Assembly: GCA_017857395.1 (NCBI GenBank)
Contig: JAFMDF010000046.1
Location: forward strand, 1-42,665
Reading direction: 5' to 3'
Source of the DNA: Bacteroidota bacterium
GTDB taxonomy: Bacteria; Bacteroidota; Bacteroidia; Chitinophagales; Saprospiraceae
DNA: 42,665 nucleotides
The translations under genes were made by a program, and so were the position numbers. Positions 7,393 through 16,289 of this stretch are shown one piece after another; positions within the stretch are counted from its first letter, which is position 1, and each line of letters starts with the position of its first letter. The notes under the pieces are model-generated. The model saw nothing but the letters and a program-made list of their open reading frames with translations, was not told the origin of the DNA and did no database searches.

Positions 7393-8019
7393 ATGAAAAA
7401 AATTATCTACTATTTATTTTTGTGTAATTTTTTACTGCTCCCTTCTTTCGGAAAGGCGCAAGTGAAAATTGGAACAAGAATCGGTATTAGTACCTATAAT
7501 TTGAATCGGGAAACGATTGAAGCGCAAAGCTTAAGTATCGCCATTCGACAAGCCAATTATGGTTTCCATTTTGGTTTTTTCCTAAGAGGTCATCTATCTA
7601 AAAGATTTTATTTGCAGCCAGAAATATTATTTAATTCCAACTCGGTAGATTATGAAGCAAATGACTTGACTTTGGGACTAATTAAGACTGTTTTTGGAGA
7701 AAATTACCAATATCTGGACTTACCCATTTTATTCGGGTATAAACTTGGCCCTTTTCATGTAGAAGGTGGACCAGTTGGACATGCCTACTTGGCGAGTAAA
7801 ACAGAGTTAGAATTACTGGATGTCTATGAAAACCGATTAAATAATTTCCATTTGGGGTATCAAGCGGGTATTGGTTTAGATATATTGCGATTAGTGGTGG
7901 ATGTTCGTTTTGAAGGAAATTTTAATAAATTTGGTGACCAAATTTACCTTGAAGGAACATCAACCCCCTTTTCCCAAAATGCAAATCGCTGGGTAGTGAC
8001 GGTTGGCTATGCTTTTTGA
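7393..8019 (+). CDS. Outer-membrane beta-barrel protein, PorT-like
   Basis: This 208-aa exported protein has a signal peptide that ends near residue 22 (SFGKAQ). It is followed by alternating aromatic and polar strands typical of the eight-stranded Bacteroidota outer-membrane barrels (PF13568 style), with strand-like pieces such as GFHFGFFLRGHL and FYLQPEILFNS, and it ends in an aromatic residue (VTVGYAF), as barrels do. Such proteins are abundant in the phylum and mostly have no known substrate. It is transcribed alone from the shared FNR-like control region. Its 3' end is convergent with the dehydrogenase gene, with only 13 bp between the two stops. Confidence 0.85.
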   Translation: MKKIIYYLFLCNFLLLPSFGKAQVKIGTRIGISTYNLNRETIEAQSLSIAIRQANYGFHFGFFLRGHLSKRFYLQPEILFNSNSVDYEANDLTLGLIKTVFGENYQYLDLPILFGYKLGPFHVEGGPVGHAYLASKTELELLDVYENRLNNFHLGYQAGIGLDILRLVVDVRFEGNFNKFGDQIYLEGTSTPFSQNANRWVVTVGYAF

Positions 8020-8032
8020 TTTACTTTCGAGA

Positions 8033-9142
8033 TTATATCCGCCTCAATTTCATAGCTGCCTTAATCCGATTTCTAGCCATTTTGTTCGCCGCCATCCTTT
8101 CTGGAATATGCTCTGCTTTAGAATGAGTAATGACTGCTTTGGTATTAAAACTTATTTTTTGCCAGATGGTATCCAAGGCGGATTGTTCCGTACCGCCGTG
8201 ATATTCTACCGCAGCGCAAATTACGCCTCCTGCATTGGCGATAAAATCAGGAATAACCGCTACGCCTTTTTCAAATAAAAACTGTTCCGCTTCTTCTGTA
8301 ATGGGAATATTTGCTCCCTGAATGATTAATTTGGTTTGCAATTCGTCTACATTTTCTTTGGTAATAATATCAGGTCGAGCAGCTGGAATCCAAATATCGC
8401 AAGGAACGCCAATAACTGTCAAAGCATCTCCTTTTTCTCCTTCAGAATAGGTGGTTACGCTATTTCCTTTTGCTTTTATTGCCAATAATTTCTCCACAGA
8501 AAGTCCATTAAGATTGGTAATTGTTCCTTTAGAATCGGCTACGGAAATAACTTTTGCCCCCTTTTTTTCTAATTGAATAGCAGCATGTTTACCAACTGCT
8601 CCAAAACCTTGAATCGCAACGGTTGCCCCGCTTAAATTTATTCCGTAAAACGGGCAGGCAGTTTCGGCAACTGCTACTAATCCATGTCCAGTTGCCCCAA
8701 TTTCATCTAAAGGAATACCTCCGATTTCTCTAGGTAAACCTACGGAACGATTGATTTCATCTTTAATCCAAGCCATGCAAGTTTCGTCCGTTCCCATATC
8801 TGGTCCAGGAATATATTCGGTTAAATCCTTGATAGCTTGCGCAAAAGCTCGGATTAATATTTCCTTTTGTTGAATAGAAATGGTTTTGGGGTCTGCTTGT
8901 ATGACTGCCTTTCCGCCACCGTGGGCTAAACCTGCCGCCGCATTTTTGAAAGTCATTGCTCTGGCTAAACGAAAAGCTTCGGCTGTTGTGACATCTGGCG
9001 CCATCCGTATGCCACCAATAGAAGGCCCCGCAGCTACATTATCAATCGCCAAAACTGCTTTTAGTCCTATTTTTGGGCTGTAAATTTGAACTATTTTTAT
9101 AGGCCCTAATTCATCGGAGAAGGTTAAAATATCTTTTGCCAT
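8033..9142 (-). CDS. Glu/Leu/Phe/Val dehydrogenase
   Basis: This NAD(P)-dependent amino-acid dehydrogenase catalyses reversible oxidative deamination of a hydrophobic or acidic amino acid to the 2-oxo acid plus ammonia. The start is placed at 9142 (369 aa, MAKDILTFSD); the frame extends 14 codons further, but those residues are not family-like. The catalytic region shows GLAHGGGKAVI with the active-site lysine (about 75-85) and GPDMGTDE (about 117-124). The Rossmann motif GFGAVGKHAA lies near 185-195. Length and motifs fit the leucine dehydrogenase-like subgroup. It is the last gene of the acetyl-CoA operon, so it may supply 2-oxo acids to the neighbouring 2-oxoacid dehydrogenase. Substrate specificity is not readable from the sequence. 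Confidence 0.92.
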   Translation of the reverse strand: MAKDILTFSDELGPIKIVQIYSPKIGLKAVLAIDNVAAGPSIGGIRMAPDVTTAEAFRLARAMTFKNAAAGLAHGGGKAVIQADPKTISIQQKEILIRAFAQAIKDLTEYIPGPDMGTDETCMAWIKDEINRSVGLPREIGGIPLDEIGATGHGLVAVAETACPFYGINLSGATVAIQGFGAVGKHAAIQLEKKGAKVISVADSKGTITNLNGLSVEKLLAIKAKGNSVTTYSEGEKGDALTVIGVPCDIWIPAARPDIITKENVDELQTKLIIQGANIPITEEAEQFLFEKGVAVIPDFIANAGGVICAAVEYHGGTEQSALDTIWQKISFNTKAVITHSKAEHIPERMAANKMARNRIKAAMKLRRI

Positions 9143-9199
9143 AATTGCTTTTTTTTGAATAATTAATCCAAGGCCTACAATCAATTTTCTTACTAATCC

Positions 9200-9448
9200 T
9201 TAAACAGGAATTTTTTCTTCAATGTAGGCAACCATATCATCCATTGTGCTAATATTTGCATAATCCGATTCTGGAATAGCAATGCCAAAAATTTCATCTA
9301 CAGCAGTTACTACTCTCAAAAAATCCATAGAATCAATTTCAAATTCTTCTTGAATGGAATACCCCATATCAACGGTTGCAGGGTCAATTTCTGGGGCTAT
9401 TTTAGAAAGGATGTCTAGGATAGTTTGTTGGATTTGTGTATTTTTCAT
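9200..9448 (-). CDS. Acyl carrier protein
   Basis: This 82-aa acidic four-helix carrier protein has the phosphopantetheine attachment motif DSMDF with Ser40. The helix after it (FLRVVTAVDEIFGI) matches the recognition helix that contacts partner enzymes. It lies inside the operon, between the E2 gene and the amino-acid dehydrogenase, not next to fatty-acid synthesis genes, so it is unlikely to be the housekeeping AcpP. It could carry an acyl group derived from the 2-oxoacid dehydrogenase complex, or be a target for lipoate or octanoate transfer. That role is inference. Confidence 0.9.
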   Translation of the reverse strand: MKNTQIQQTILDILSKIAPEIDPATVDMGYSIQEEFEIDSMDFLRVVTAVDEIFGIAIPESDYANISTMDDMVAYIEEKIPV

Positions 9449-9504
9449 ACTGTGATTGGTTTAACTTAATAATTACCCCGATAAATCGAGGACAAGTATT
9501 TACT

Positions 9505-10944
9505 TTAAAGTTCTGAAGGAGTTTGCAATAATTTATTCAAAGTCGATAAAAATTTGGCACCAATCCGACCATCTGTTGCTCGATGGTCAGCCGCAAGCGT
9601 TGCCGTCAAAATTGGACGAATACCCAACATTCCATTTTCCGCCCAAGGTTTTTCTATGATTTTTCCAAAACCGATAATTGCTACCTGCGGCGGATAAATA
9701 ACCCCAAAGACTTTTGCTACACCTCGGTCTCCGATATTGGTAATAGTAATAGTCCCATCTGTTAATTCTGAACTTCTCAATTTACCCATTCTTGCTCTTT
9801 CTGAAACATCGGTTAAATTATTCATCAATTCATCTATACTTTTTTTATTGACATCGTGAATAGCTGGAATGACCAATCCACCACCTCGTAAAGAAATGGC
9901 AAAACCGATATGAATACCTTCTTGTATATTAAGTCGATTATCTTCCCAATACCCATTCAATTCGGGTACTTTTTGGAGCGCCAAAGCACTAGCTTTAAGC
10001 AATAAAACGGCTGCCAGCAACCGTTTTTGAACAGGTCGTTGCTCATTTTCGGTTTGCAACCAATTCATGGCTTTCTGCATATCAATGGCCGTTTCCAAAT
10101 AATAATGAGGAATCTCCTGATTGGAACGACTCATCGCAGCAGCAATGGCGGTTCGCATTTTTACCTTACGGTCTTTGGCTACCTTTGGCTTTTCCTTGAT
10201 TGTTGGTCTGGAATCCTCCTTATTATCAACCGAATTGGCAAAGCGTTCCACATCAATCTTGTGGATGATTCCGCCTTCGCCTGTACCCTTGACCTGTGCT
10301 AAATCAATGCCCAAATCTTTCGCTATTTTTCTAGCCAAAGGAGAGGCATTATGTCGAAAAGTCGGTCTATATGGTTCAGTTGGGAGAGGTATTATTCTAG
10401 GTGGCATTTCCTTTGGTAATGGGGGAATTTCAGGTTCCTCCATTGGTGGAAATTCTTCTGGACTCGGTTGTTCTACTGGTTCTTCCGTAAACGGCACTTC
10501 CTCTGGGATGGCTGGAATGTCAGGTATTTCCTCCTCAGGTACTCCTGGTGAAGGAATGATTGTTGGTGGTTCTTCTATTGGCGGAATTTCCGTTGGCTTA
10601 GGAGGTAGAATAGGTTCTTTTTTAGGTGGAACTTCTTCTGGAATTTTAGTAGGTGCTGGTTCTTCTATTGGCGGCACTTCTACCGGATCTTCTTCTGGCG
10701 TAGTCTTTCCATTACTATTGATATAAGCCAAAACTGTTCCGACAGGCAAGCGTTCTCCAGGCTGCGCAATGATTTTTTCCATAATTCCATCTTCGAAAAC
10801 TTCCACATCTATATCTCCTTTAACTGTTTCTATTTCAGCAATGATGTCCCCTTTTTGCACTCGGTCACCTTCTTTGACCTTCCACTCGATGAGGATGGCA
10901 TCTTCCATATCTGCACCCAATTTGGGCATTTTATATTCACTCAT
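9505..10944 (-). CDS. pdhC: 2-oxoacid dehydrogenase E2 (dihydrolipoamide acyltransferase)
   Basis: This is the core acyltransferase of a pyruvate- or acetoin-type dehydrogenase complex, 479 aa. An N-terminal lipoyl domain (1-78) has the lipoyl lysine K42 in ETVKGD, where the common form is ETDKA. A very proline- and glutamate-rich linker (about 81-195) with repeated PPIEEP units follows. Next come the E3-binding domain (about 200-236, SPLARKIAKDLGID) and the catalytic domain (about 255-479) with active-site H454 and D458 in DHRATDG. Only one lipoyl domain is present. E1 alpha and E1 beta are encoded just upstream, but no E3 (lipoamide dehydrogenase) gene occurs in the window, so E3 must be shared from elsewhere. 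Confidence 0.93.
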   Translation of the reverse strand: MSEYKMPKLGADMEDAILIEWKVKEGDRVQKGDIIAEIETVKGDIDVEVFEDGIMEKIIAQPGERLPVGTVLAYINSNGKTTPEEDPVEVPPIEEPAPTKIPEEVPPKKEPILPPKPTEIPPIEEPPTIIPSPGVPEEEIPDIPAIPEEVPFTEEPVEQPSPEEFPPMEEPEIPPLPKEMPPRIIPLPTEPYRPTFRHNASPLARKIAKDLGIDLAQVKGTGEGGIIHKIDVERFANSVDNKEDSRPTIKEKPKVAKDRKVKMRTAIAAAMSRSNQEIPHYYLETAIDMQKAMNWLQTENEQRPVQKRLLAAVLLLKASALALQKVPELNGYWEDNRLNIQEGIHIGFAISLRGGGLVIPAIHDVNKKSIDELMNNLTDVSERARMGKLRSSELTDGTITITNIGDRGVAKVFGVIYPPQVAIIGFGKIIEKPWAENGMLGIRPILTATLAADHRATDGRIGAKFLSTLNKLLQTPSEL

Positions 10945-10970
10945 TGTTTTTTATTTAAAAATCAGAAAAG

Positions 10971-11108
10971 AGACCATTTCATTGTCAGACCATAAATTAA
11001 AATTTATTGTCAGAGGTCAGAGTGAATCTAGCAACTGACAGCGAAGCGGTCTGACAGAAAATTGAAATTTTCGGTCTCGCATCTGACAATAAAATGGTCT
11101 GACTTCTC
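10971..11108. repeat. Palindromic intergenic repeat, copy 2 (GTCTGAC family)
   Basis: The left arm starts at 10971 (AGACCATTTCATTGTCAGAC) and the right arm is 11082-11108 (TCTGACAATAAAATGGTCTG and onward). A second GTCTGAC unit lies in the middle, near 11049-11056, together with a GAAAATTGAAATTTTC hairpin. The words match the element between the two permease genes (2608-2735). It fills the gap between the E1 beta and E2 cistrons and could modulate read-through or mRNA processing. Confidence 0.78.
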
Positions 11109-11110
11109 TA

Positions 11111-12079
11111 TTAAATCATTTCTTTAACCTTTGCCACAATCGTCTCCACTTGCGGCACCGCAATTCTTTCCAGATGCTCGGCATAAGGCATTGGCACTTC
11201 TGCCCCACCCAAACGGGCAACGGGCATATCTAAATCAAAAAAGCCTTTTTCCATAATTCGGCTGCTGATTTCGGCACTAATACCCCCACTTTTCCAACCT
11301 TCATCTACAATAAGTACTCGCCCTGTCTTTTTGACCGTTTCCAAAATAGTCGCATCATCTAAGGGACGTAACACCCGCAAATCAAGGATTTCAGCGTCAA
11401 TACCCTCCGCCGCTAATATTTCTGCGGCGGCTACACATTTATGGTACCCAATCCCATAAGTTACCAAACTAATATCCTTGCCTTGCCGCCTTATTTTTGC
11501 TTTGAAAATATCAACTGCTCCAGCATCTTCAGAAAGTTCTCCTTGATGATTATAAAGGGTGGAGTTTTCAAAAATAAGGACGGGGTCGGGGTCTTTTAAT
11601 GCGCTAATCAACATGCCTCTGGCATCTTCCAACGTGGCGGGAGTCAAGACTTTCAACCCAGGAATATGGGCATACCACCCTTCCAAACTATGGGAATGTT
11701 GGGCCGCTAATTGTTTGCCTCCACCTGTTGCCATTCTAATCACAACGGGCACGTTGAACAAACCACCAGACATGTGTAAAATAGTTGCTGCATTGTTCAT
11801 GATTTGGTCGGCTGCTAGTAGGCTAAAATTGACCGTCATCACTTCTACAATAGGCTTCATACCATTCATGGCTGCCCCGATACCGATGCCGACAAAAGCA
11901 GATTCAGAAAGCGGCGTATCTCGAATCCGTTCTGCGCCAAATTCTGCCAATAAATCTTTACTTACGGCAAAACAGCCGCCATAATGACCAACATCTTCTC
12001 CCATTAAAAAGACTTTTTCATCTTCTTGCATCGCTTCTCGGATGGATTCCCGAATGGCTTCTCTATAGGTTATTTTCAT
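11111..12079 (-). CDS. pdhB: 2-oxoacid dehydrogenase E1 component, beta subunit
   Basis: This is the beta subunit of the thiamine-diphosphate-dependent E1 heterotetramer, 322 aa, of usual length. Conserved features include the N-terminal [20 protein letters not shown] helix, [10 protein letters not shown] (about 26-35), and the transketolase C-terminal domain that begins near 200 ([15 protein letters not shown], about 223-237). The ending [13 protein letters not shown] is typical. It closely fits pyruvate or acetoin dehydrogenase beta subunits; branched-chain specificity is less likely but not excluded. The adjacent E1 alpha and E2 genes complete the E1-E2 part of the complex. Confidence 0.93.
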   Translation of the reverse strand: MKITYREAIRESIREAMQEDEKVFLMGEDVGHYGGCFAVSKDLLAEFGAERIRDTPLSESAFVGIGIGAAMNGMKPIVEVMTVNFSLLAADQIMNNAATILHMSGGLFNVPVVIRMATGGGKQLAAQHSHSLEGWYAHIPGLKVLTPATLEDARGMLISALKDPDPVLIFENSTLYNHQGELSEDAGAVDIFKAKIRRQGKDISLVTYGIGYHKCVAAAEILAAEGIDAEILDLRVLRPLDDATILETVKKTGRVLIVDEGWKSGGISAEISSRIMEKGFFDLDMPVARLGGAEVPMPYAEHLERIAVPQVETIVAKVKEMI

Positions 12080-12107
12080 AAGTATTTTTTTTATCTTTCT
12101 ATCGTGG

Positions 12108-12297
12108 GGGCAATGCCTTAAAATTAACCCTCCCCTAGCCCCTCCCTCAAAATGGAGGGGAACTCATTCTGTGCAAAATTGAAAATTTTAGTCAAAACAT
12201 ATCGAAATTTTCAATTTTGACGACTCCCTTCCTTTTCAAGGGAAGGGTTGGGGATGGGTTGAAACGCTTAGCCTGACGGCCTATGGGCAATGCCTTA
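12108..12297. repeat. Insertion-like repeat flanked by 13-bp direct repeats
   Basis: The same 13-mer GGGCAATGCCTTA stands at 12108-12120 and 12285-12297. Between them, imperfect inverted arms AACCCTCCCCTAGCCCC... (12124-12161) and ...AGGGTTGGGGATGGGTT (about 12222-12260) enclose AAAATTGAAAATTTT and its near-inverse. Direct repeats outside inverted arms resemble a small inserted palindromic element, although 13 bp is long for a target duplication. It occupies the gap between the E1 alpha and E1 beta cistrons. Confidence 0.65.
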
Positions 12298-12332
12298 TGC
12301 TTGTCCTATTTTAGAAATAATTAAAAACGAAT

Positions 12333-13340
12333 TTACATCACCAATTTTTTTTCCGAATAAACAAAGCGCAATAAATTCGCTTCTGATTCTAAAGTACCTG
12401 ATTCGGCAAATTTGACGGATTCGTTGACTTCCGCTGCCACTTGATTTTCCAATTCCAAAATTTCGGCCTCACTTATTAAATCCTGATTTTTTAATCGTTT
12501 TATAAAACTGGTTATTGGACCATATTTTTTCCATTCCTCTACTTCTGATTTGTCTCGATATAATTCTGCATCAAACATCGAATGCGCTCGAAAACGATAA
12601 GTGCGACATTCCAAAAAATAAGGCCCTTTACCACTTCTAATATGTGCCGCAGCTCTTTCTGCTGCTTGTCGAACTGCCAAAACATCCATGCCATCTACTA
12701 CTTCTGAGGGAATTTGATAACTAGCTGCTTTGGCGTGAATATCCATCTCGGATTCCGACAAATCGAGTGCCGTTCCCATCGCATATCCATTATTTTCGCA
12801 AACAAATAATACAGGCGTTTGCCAAAGGGCTGCTAGATTTAAAGACTCATGAAACTCCCCTTCTGCGACTGCCCCTTCTCCAAAAAAACAGGCCGTAACA
12901 ACCTGCTTTTGCTGCATTTTATCGGCTAAAGCCAACCCGACCGCAAGCGGTAAATGTCCACCAACAATGGCATTTCCACCAAAAAATCGGGTTTCCGCAT
13001 CAAAAAGGTGCATCGACCCTCCCCTGCCCCGACTACAACCTTCCTCCTTCCCAAACATTTCTGCCATAATGGAATTGGCAGATACGCCTTTAGCTAAAGC
13101 ATGTCCATGTTCTCGATAAGTCGCTACAACCCCATCTTCGGGTTGCAAAGCATCCATAATGCCCACCGCAACAGCTTCTTCTCCAATGTATAAATGTAAA
13201 AAGCCTTTGATATGACCTTGGGTGTACATCTCTGCTGCTTTTTCTTCAAAGCGTCGAATTCGCAGCATTTGATGTAATAAATGCTGGGCATCGGCTTTGC
13301 TGATGTGAACGGGTGTTAGGATTTTGTTTGGTTGATGCAT
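12333..13340 (-). CDS. pdhA: 2-oxoacid dehydrogenase E1 component, alpha subunit
   Basis: This thiamine-diphosphate-binding alpha subunit has 335 aa. The cofactor motif runs from [10 protein letters not shown] (154-163) to ENN (182-184), with GEG in place of the usual GDG, a common acceptable variant. The phosphorylation-loop-like [10 protein letters not shown] segment and the [12 protein letters not shown] motif (103-114) are as in pyruvate dehydrogenase alpha subunits. With E1 beta it decarboxylates the 2-oxo acid and passes the acyl group to the lipoyl arm of E2. It follows the acetyl-CoA synthetase gene after a 130-bp gap that contains two short hairpins. Confidence 0.94.
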   Translation of the reverse strand: MHQPNKILTPVHISKADAQHLLHQMLRIRRFEEKAAEMYTQGHIKGFLHLYIGEEAVAVGIMDALQPEDGVVATYREHGHALAKGVSANSIMAEMFGKEEGCSRGRGGSMHLFDAETRFFGGNAIVGGHLPLAVGLALADKMQQKQVVTACFFGEGAVAEGEFHESLNLAALWQTPVLFVCENNGYAMGTALDLSESEMDIHAKAASYQIPSEVVDGMDVLAVRQAAERAAAHIRSGKGPYFLECRTYRFRAHSMFDAELYRDKSEVEEWKKYGPITSFIKRLKNQDLISEAEILELENQVAAEVNESVKFAESGTLESEANLLRFVYSEKKLVM

Positions 13341-13398
13341 TAATTTTTTATTTTAGCTTTTTTAACTGTTAGCACAACTTGTTCCGATTCATCGATTA

Positions 13399-13443
13399 GG
13401 TCGTCGGGAGACGACCAGATAGTCGTATCGAGTCTGGAGACTC
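13399..13443. repeat. Double hairpin between ACS and E1 alpha genes
   Basis: Two perfect small hairpins stand side by side: GGTCGTCGGGAGACGACC (13399-13416) and GAGTCTGGAGACTC (13430-13443). An outer ATCGAT/ATCGA pair (about 13391 and 13449) can close the whole segment. There is no T-run, so it is more likely an mRNA-processing or stability element or a dispersed repeat than a terminator. Confidence 0.6.
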
Positions 13444-13470
13444 AATACATCGAACCTCAAAATTCACAAG

Positions 13471-15225
13471 CTATTTTTCAAGTGTGGAAGTATCTCCTTC
13501 TGGCAAACCTAATTCTCTCGCTTTCAACAAGCGGCGCATAATCTTCCCGCTCTTGGTTTTAGGTAAATCTTCTAAGAAATCTATTTCTTTGGGGGCAACT
13601 GCTGCACCCAATTTTTTTCGAGTAAAACCCATTAGTTCTAAGCGCAATTCCTCGCTCCATTCATAGCCTGTATTTAAGGAAACAAAGGCTTTCACAAGCT
13701 CTCCTGCCATCGGGTCTGGTTTGCCAATAACCCCTGCTTCGGCTACGGCGGGATGTTCAATTAAAGCACTTTCGACTTCAAAAGGACCGACCATGTGACC
13801 AGATGTTTTGATAATTTCTTTGGCTCGACCAACAAACCAATAATAGCCATCCGCATCTCTTTTAGCTAGGTCGCCAGAAAGATACCAACCATCCACAAAG
13901 CATTTTTGATAGCGTTCTTCTTCGTTTAAATAGGTACGGAAGATGGAAGGAAAACTTGGTTTTAGGGCTAATTCTCCCGTTTCTCCTGCTTCGGTAATAA
14001 CTTTAGTAATTTTACTATCCTCCACTTGTACCAAACCTACTTCTATACCGGGCAAAGGTTTACCCATTGAACCTGGTCGGATTTCCACATCAGGAAAATT
14101 ACTAATCATAATACCGCCCGTTTCCGTTTGCCACCAATTATCGTGAATAGGCATACCCAAAGCGGATTCGCCCCAAACAACTGCTTCTGGATTTAAGGGT
14201 TCTCCAACACTATGAATCAGTCGCAAATGGCTTAAATCATAAGCGTCTTTAGGCTTCATCCCTAAACGCATTAAGCGACGAATCGCCGTTGGTGCGGTAT
14301 ACCAAATATTGACCTTTTCTTCCTGCAATGTTTCAAACCAACGCAAAGCATCAAACTCTGCCTCAGTAATAATATTGGTAATGCCATGGGTTAGGGGGGC
14401 AATAATTCCGTAAGAAGTACCTGTTACCCAACCTGGGTCAGCCGTACACCAAAAAATATCATTGGGCTGAAAATCCAAGACATATTTCCCTGTCATGTAA
14501 TGGGTTTGCACTGCATTATGTACGTGAATCGCACCTTTAGGCATCCCTGTTGTACCGCTTGTAAAATGCAGTAAAGCACTATCTTCGGAATTGGTTGGAG
14601 GTATGGTGAATTCGGTTGAAGCAGCTGCCATTAAACGAGCAAAAGATAAAACTTTTTCATCTACGTCCTCGGTAGCATCTGCCAATAAAACATATTTTAA
14701 ATCGGGTAACTGTGGCAATAAAGCCTGCACTTTCCTTTTAAATAGCTTAGTGGTTGTCAATAAAACACTTCCCTTTCCCCTACCCAATCGTTGCATAATC
14801 GGTTCTGGTCCAAAGGCAGAAAAAAGTGGGCAAAAGACGGAAGTATTTTTCAAAGTTCCCAAAGCAGCGATATACAATTCTGGAATCCGTCCTGCTAACG
14901 AAAAGACCCGCTCGCCTTTTTGAATGCCCAACCCTTCCAGCACATTGGCAAATCGATTGGTCTCGGCTTTTAATTCCAAATAAGAGATATTTCTTTTGTT
15001 CCCTTTTTTGCCTATCCATCGAATAGCTGTTTTAGTAGCCTGCGCTGAATTAGCATGTCGGTCAACTGCCTCATGTGCAATATTTAATCCTTGATTATTA
15101 GGCAAGCCGTCTAATTCCTTGCGAATAGTTTCCCAAGCGAAAGTATTGTATGTTTTTTGATAGTCTTTCAAATTGGGAGTTTCTTTCCAATTATTAGTTG
15201 CCTTTTTAAGTGTGGGGAAATCCAT
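13471..15225 (-). CDS. acsA: Acetyl-CoA synthetase (AMP-forming), AcsA-type
   Basis: This cytoplasmic ligase activates acetate (or a short fatty acid) to the acyl-CoA through an acyl-adenylate, 584 aa. The length is close to Bacillus AcsA and shorter than the 650-aa Acs of enterobacteria. The adenylation P-loop [12 protein letters not shown] lies near 219-230. The hinge and CoA-binding region is [23 protein letters not shown]. The catalytic lysine of the [14 protein letters not shown] motif is K561, the usual site of acetylation control. It is the first gene of the acetyl-CoA operon. Upstream, a -7-like AAAATTTG (15271-15264) lies 33 bp from an FNR-like box, giving a leader of about 32 nt. 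Confidence 0.92.
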   Translation of the reverse strand: MDFPTLKKATNNWKETPNLKDYQKTYNTFAWETIRKELDGLPNNQGLNIAHEAVDRHANSAQATKTAIRWIGKKGNKRNISYLELKAETNRFANVLEGLGIQKGERVFSLAGRIPELYIAALGTLKNTSVFCPLFSAFGPEPIMQRLGRGKGSVLLTTTKLFKRKVQALLPQLPDLKYVLLADATEDVDEKVLSFARLMAAASTEFTIPPTNSEDSALLHFTSGTTGMPKGAIHVHNAVQTHYMTGKYVLDFQPNDIFWCTADPGWVTGTSYGIIAPLTHGITNIITEAEFDALRWFETLQEEKVNIWYTAPTAIRRLMRLGMKPKDAYDLSHLRLIHSVGEPLNPEAVVWGESALGMPIHDNWWQTETGGIMISNFPDVEIRPGSMGKPLPGIEVGLVQVEDSKITKVITEAGETGELALKPSFPSIFRTYLNEEERYQKCFVDGWYLSGDLAKRDADGYYWFVGRAKEIIKTSGHMVGPFEVESALIEHPAVAEAGVIGKPDPMAGELVKAFVSLNTGYEWSEELRLELMGFTRKKLGAAVAPKEIDFLEDLPKTKSGKIMRRLLKARELGLPEGDTSTLEK

Positions 15226-15263
15226 TTTTATTTTTTTGGTAAAACCATAGATTTAATATGCTA

Positions 15264-15360
15264 CAAATTTTGAAAAAAAGAACGGGTAGATTGATGATAA
15301 ATATCATTGTATTCAATTGATATTTATCATTGGGAATAAGAAAATAGATTGGCAAATTTG
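15264..15360. promoter_or_regulatory. Symmetric divergent promoters with one FNR-like box pair (acsA and CBS gene)
   Basis: Perfect palindromic boxes TGATAAATATCA (15295-15306) and TGATATTTATCA (15318-15329) are offset by 23 bp. On the left, the minus-strand -7 element AAAATTTG (15271-15264) is 33 bp from its nearer box. On the right, CAAATTTG (15353-15360) is 33 bp from the other. The predicted leaders are about 32 nt (acsA) and about 98 nt (CBS gene). The arrangement suggests class II activation in both directions by one tandem-bound regulator. Confidence 0.8.
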
Positions 15361-15464
15361 TAGCAGAATCTCATTTAGGTGTTTTGAACTCATAGGCGAC
15401 AAAATTGATTTGTCGTCTATTTTTAATTTATTGGTCATCAAAATTTTAATACAAAATAAAAACA

Positions 15465-15893
15465 ATGAAAAATATAAATTTAAACGAATCTGTTTGGCAA
15501 ATAGCGACTACCAATGTGGTTACCGTTTTTGCGGATACACCAATTGAAGACATTAGAGATATGTTTAAATTAAATAATTTCCACCACATTCCTGTCGTAG
15601 ATATTGGTGGTTTGTTAAAGGGAATAATTAGCTCGGCAGATTTGGTGAAAGCAGAAAAATTATTGACTTTATCTCAATTGGGAAATCGAAAGTTTACAGC
15701 GGAGATTATCATGACCGCCTTTCCGTTTTTCCTAAATCCAGATGATACTATTATGGAGGCAATTGAACTATTTGTAGAAAATAGATTTCACGCTTTGCCA
15801 ATAGTAGAAGATGGGATTTTAACCGGAATTGTTACGACGCATGATATATTGGAAATGACGTTAAAATTGCCAGAATTGGTAGTAGAAGATTAA
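15465..15893 (+). CDS. Tandem CBS-domain protein
   Basis: This 142-aa soluble protein consists almost only of two CBS motifs. The first (about 8-62) contains VVTVFADTPIEDIRDMFKLNNFHHIPVV, and the second (about 80-138) contains FLNPDDTIMEAIELFVENRFHALPIV and GIVTTHDILEMTL. CBS pairs (Bateman modules) bind AMP, ATP, NAD or SAM and act as energy sensors. There is no attached enzyme domain, so it probably acts on a partner protein. It is divergent from acsA and shares its FNR-like operator pair, which hints that the sensor and acetate activation respond to the same signal. Confidence 0.9.
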   Translation: MKNINLNESVWQIATTNVVTVFADTPIEDIRDMFKLNNFHHIPVVDIGGLLKGIISSADLVKAEKLLTLSQLGNRKFTAEIIMTAFPFFLNPDDTIMEAIELFVENRFHALPIVEDGILTGIVTTHDILEMTLKLPELVVED

Positions 15894-16024
15894 AGAAATT
15901 ATTTAGTTAAGATAATTATGTTTAATAGTTTATTTTTCTATTAATTTATGATAAATTTATATCTGAGTAAATTTTTTCTTTGAAATTTATCCCAATTTCT
16001 AAATCATAAAAATTTCAAATTATC

Positions 16025-16249
16025 ATGACTTTACAATTCAAAACTAATATTAATACCATTGAATGTGTTCAAAGAATTAGTCCCTATTTAGAGGACGAAA
16101 TGGGTATCACCTTCTGGCATGTAGATACAGAAGTATCTAATAAAACATTGACGATTGAGACGGAAACATTAAGTCCATCTGAAATAATTTCTATTGCGAG
16201 AAAGGCAGGATTCATTGCTAAATTATTAACAAAAAGAGTATTAAATTAA
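16025..16249 (+). CDS. HMA-like small protein without metal-binding cysteines
   Basis: This 74-aa protein has the beta-alpha-beta-beta-alpha-beta pattern of copper-chaperone/HMA domains: FKTNINTIECVQRISPYLE, then WHVDTEV, LTIETE, and SPSEIISIARKAGFIAKLL. The first loop has TNINTIEC where true chaperones have MxCxxC, so the paired metal-binding cysteines are missing and only one Cys remains. It may be a metal-independent interaction domain. Similar small proteins are frequent in Bacteroidota near metal and redox genes. It follows the CBS gene by 131 bp without an obvious box of its own. Family call moderate, function unknown. Confidence 0.7.
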   Translation: MTLQFKTNINTIECVQRISPYLEDEMGITFWHVDTEVSNKTLTIETETLSPSEIISIARKAGFIAKLLTKRVLN

Positions 16250-16275
16250 AAAATTCATAATAATTTTAAATAAAC

Positions 16276-16289
16276 ATTAAGATATCTTA
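16276..16289. promoter_or_regulatory. Perfect 14-bp palindrome upstream of serine hydrolase gene
   Basis: TTAAGATATCTTAA is a perfect palindrome about 90 nt upstream of the serine hydrolase start. It does not match the TGAY-N4-RTCA operator. It may be a site for another dimeric regulator; AT-rich chance is not excluded. Confidence 0.3.

Noticed and set aside
10121-10726. 201-codon plus-strand frame rich in Gly and Ser
   Set aside because: It is the antisense shadow of the Pro/Glu-rich linker of E2; the composition follows from the repeats on the other strand.
11559-11984. 141-codon plus-strand frame
   Set aside because: It is antisense to the well-conserved E1 beta gene and has no family-like pattern or promoter.
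15940-15992. TGATAAATTTAT and TGAAATTTATCC as a further box pair upstream of the HMA-like gene
   Set aside because: Each has two or more deviations from the operator and the offset does not match 22-23 bp.
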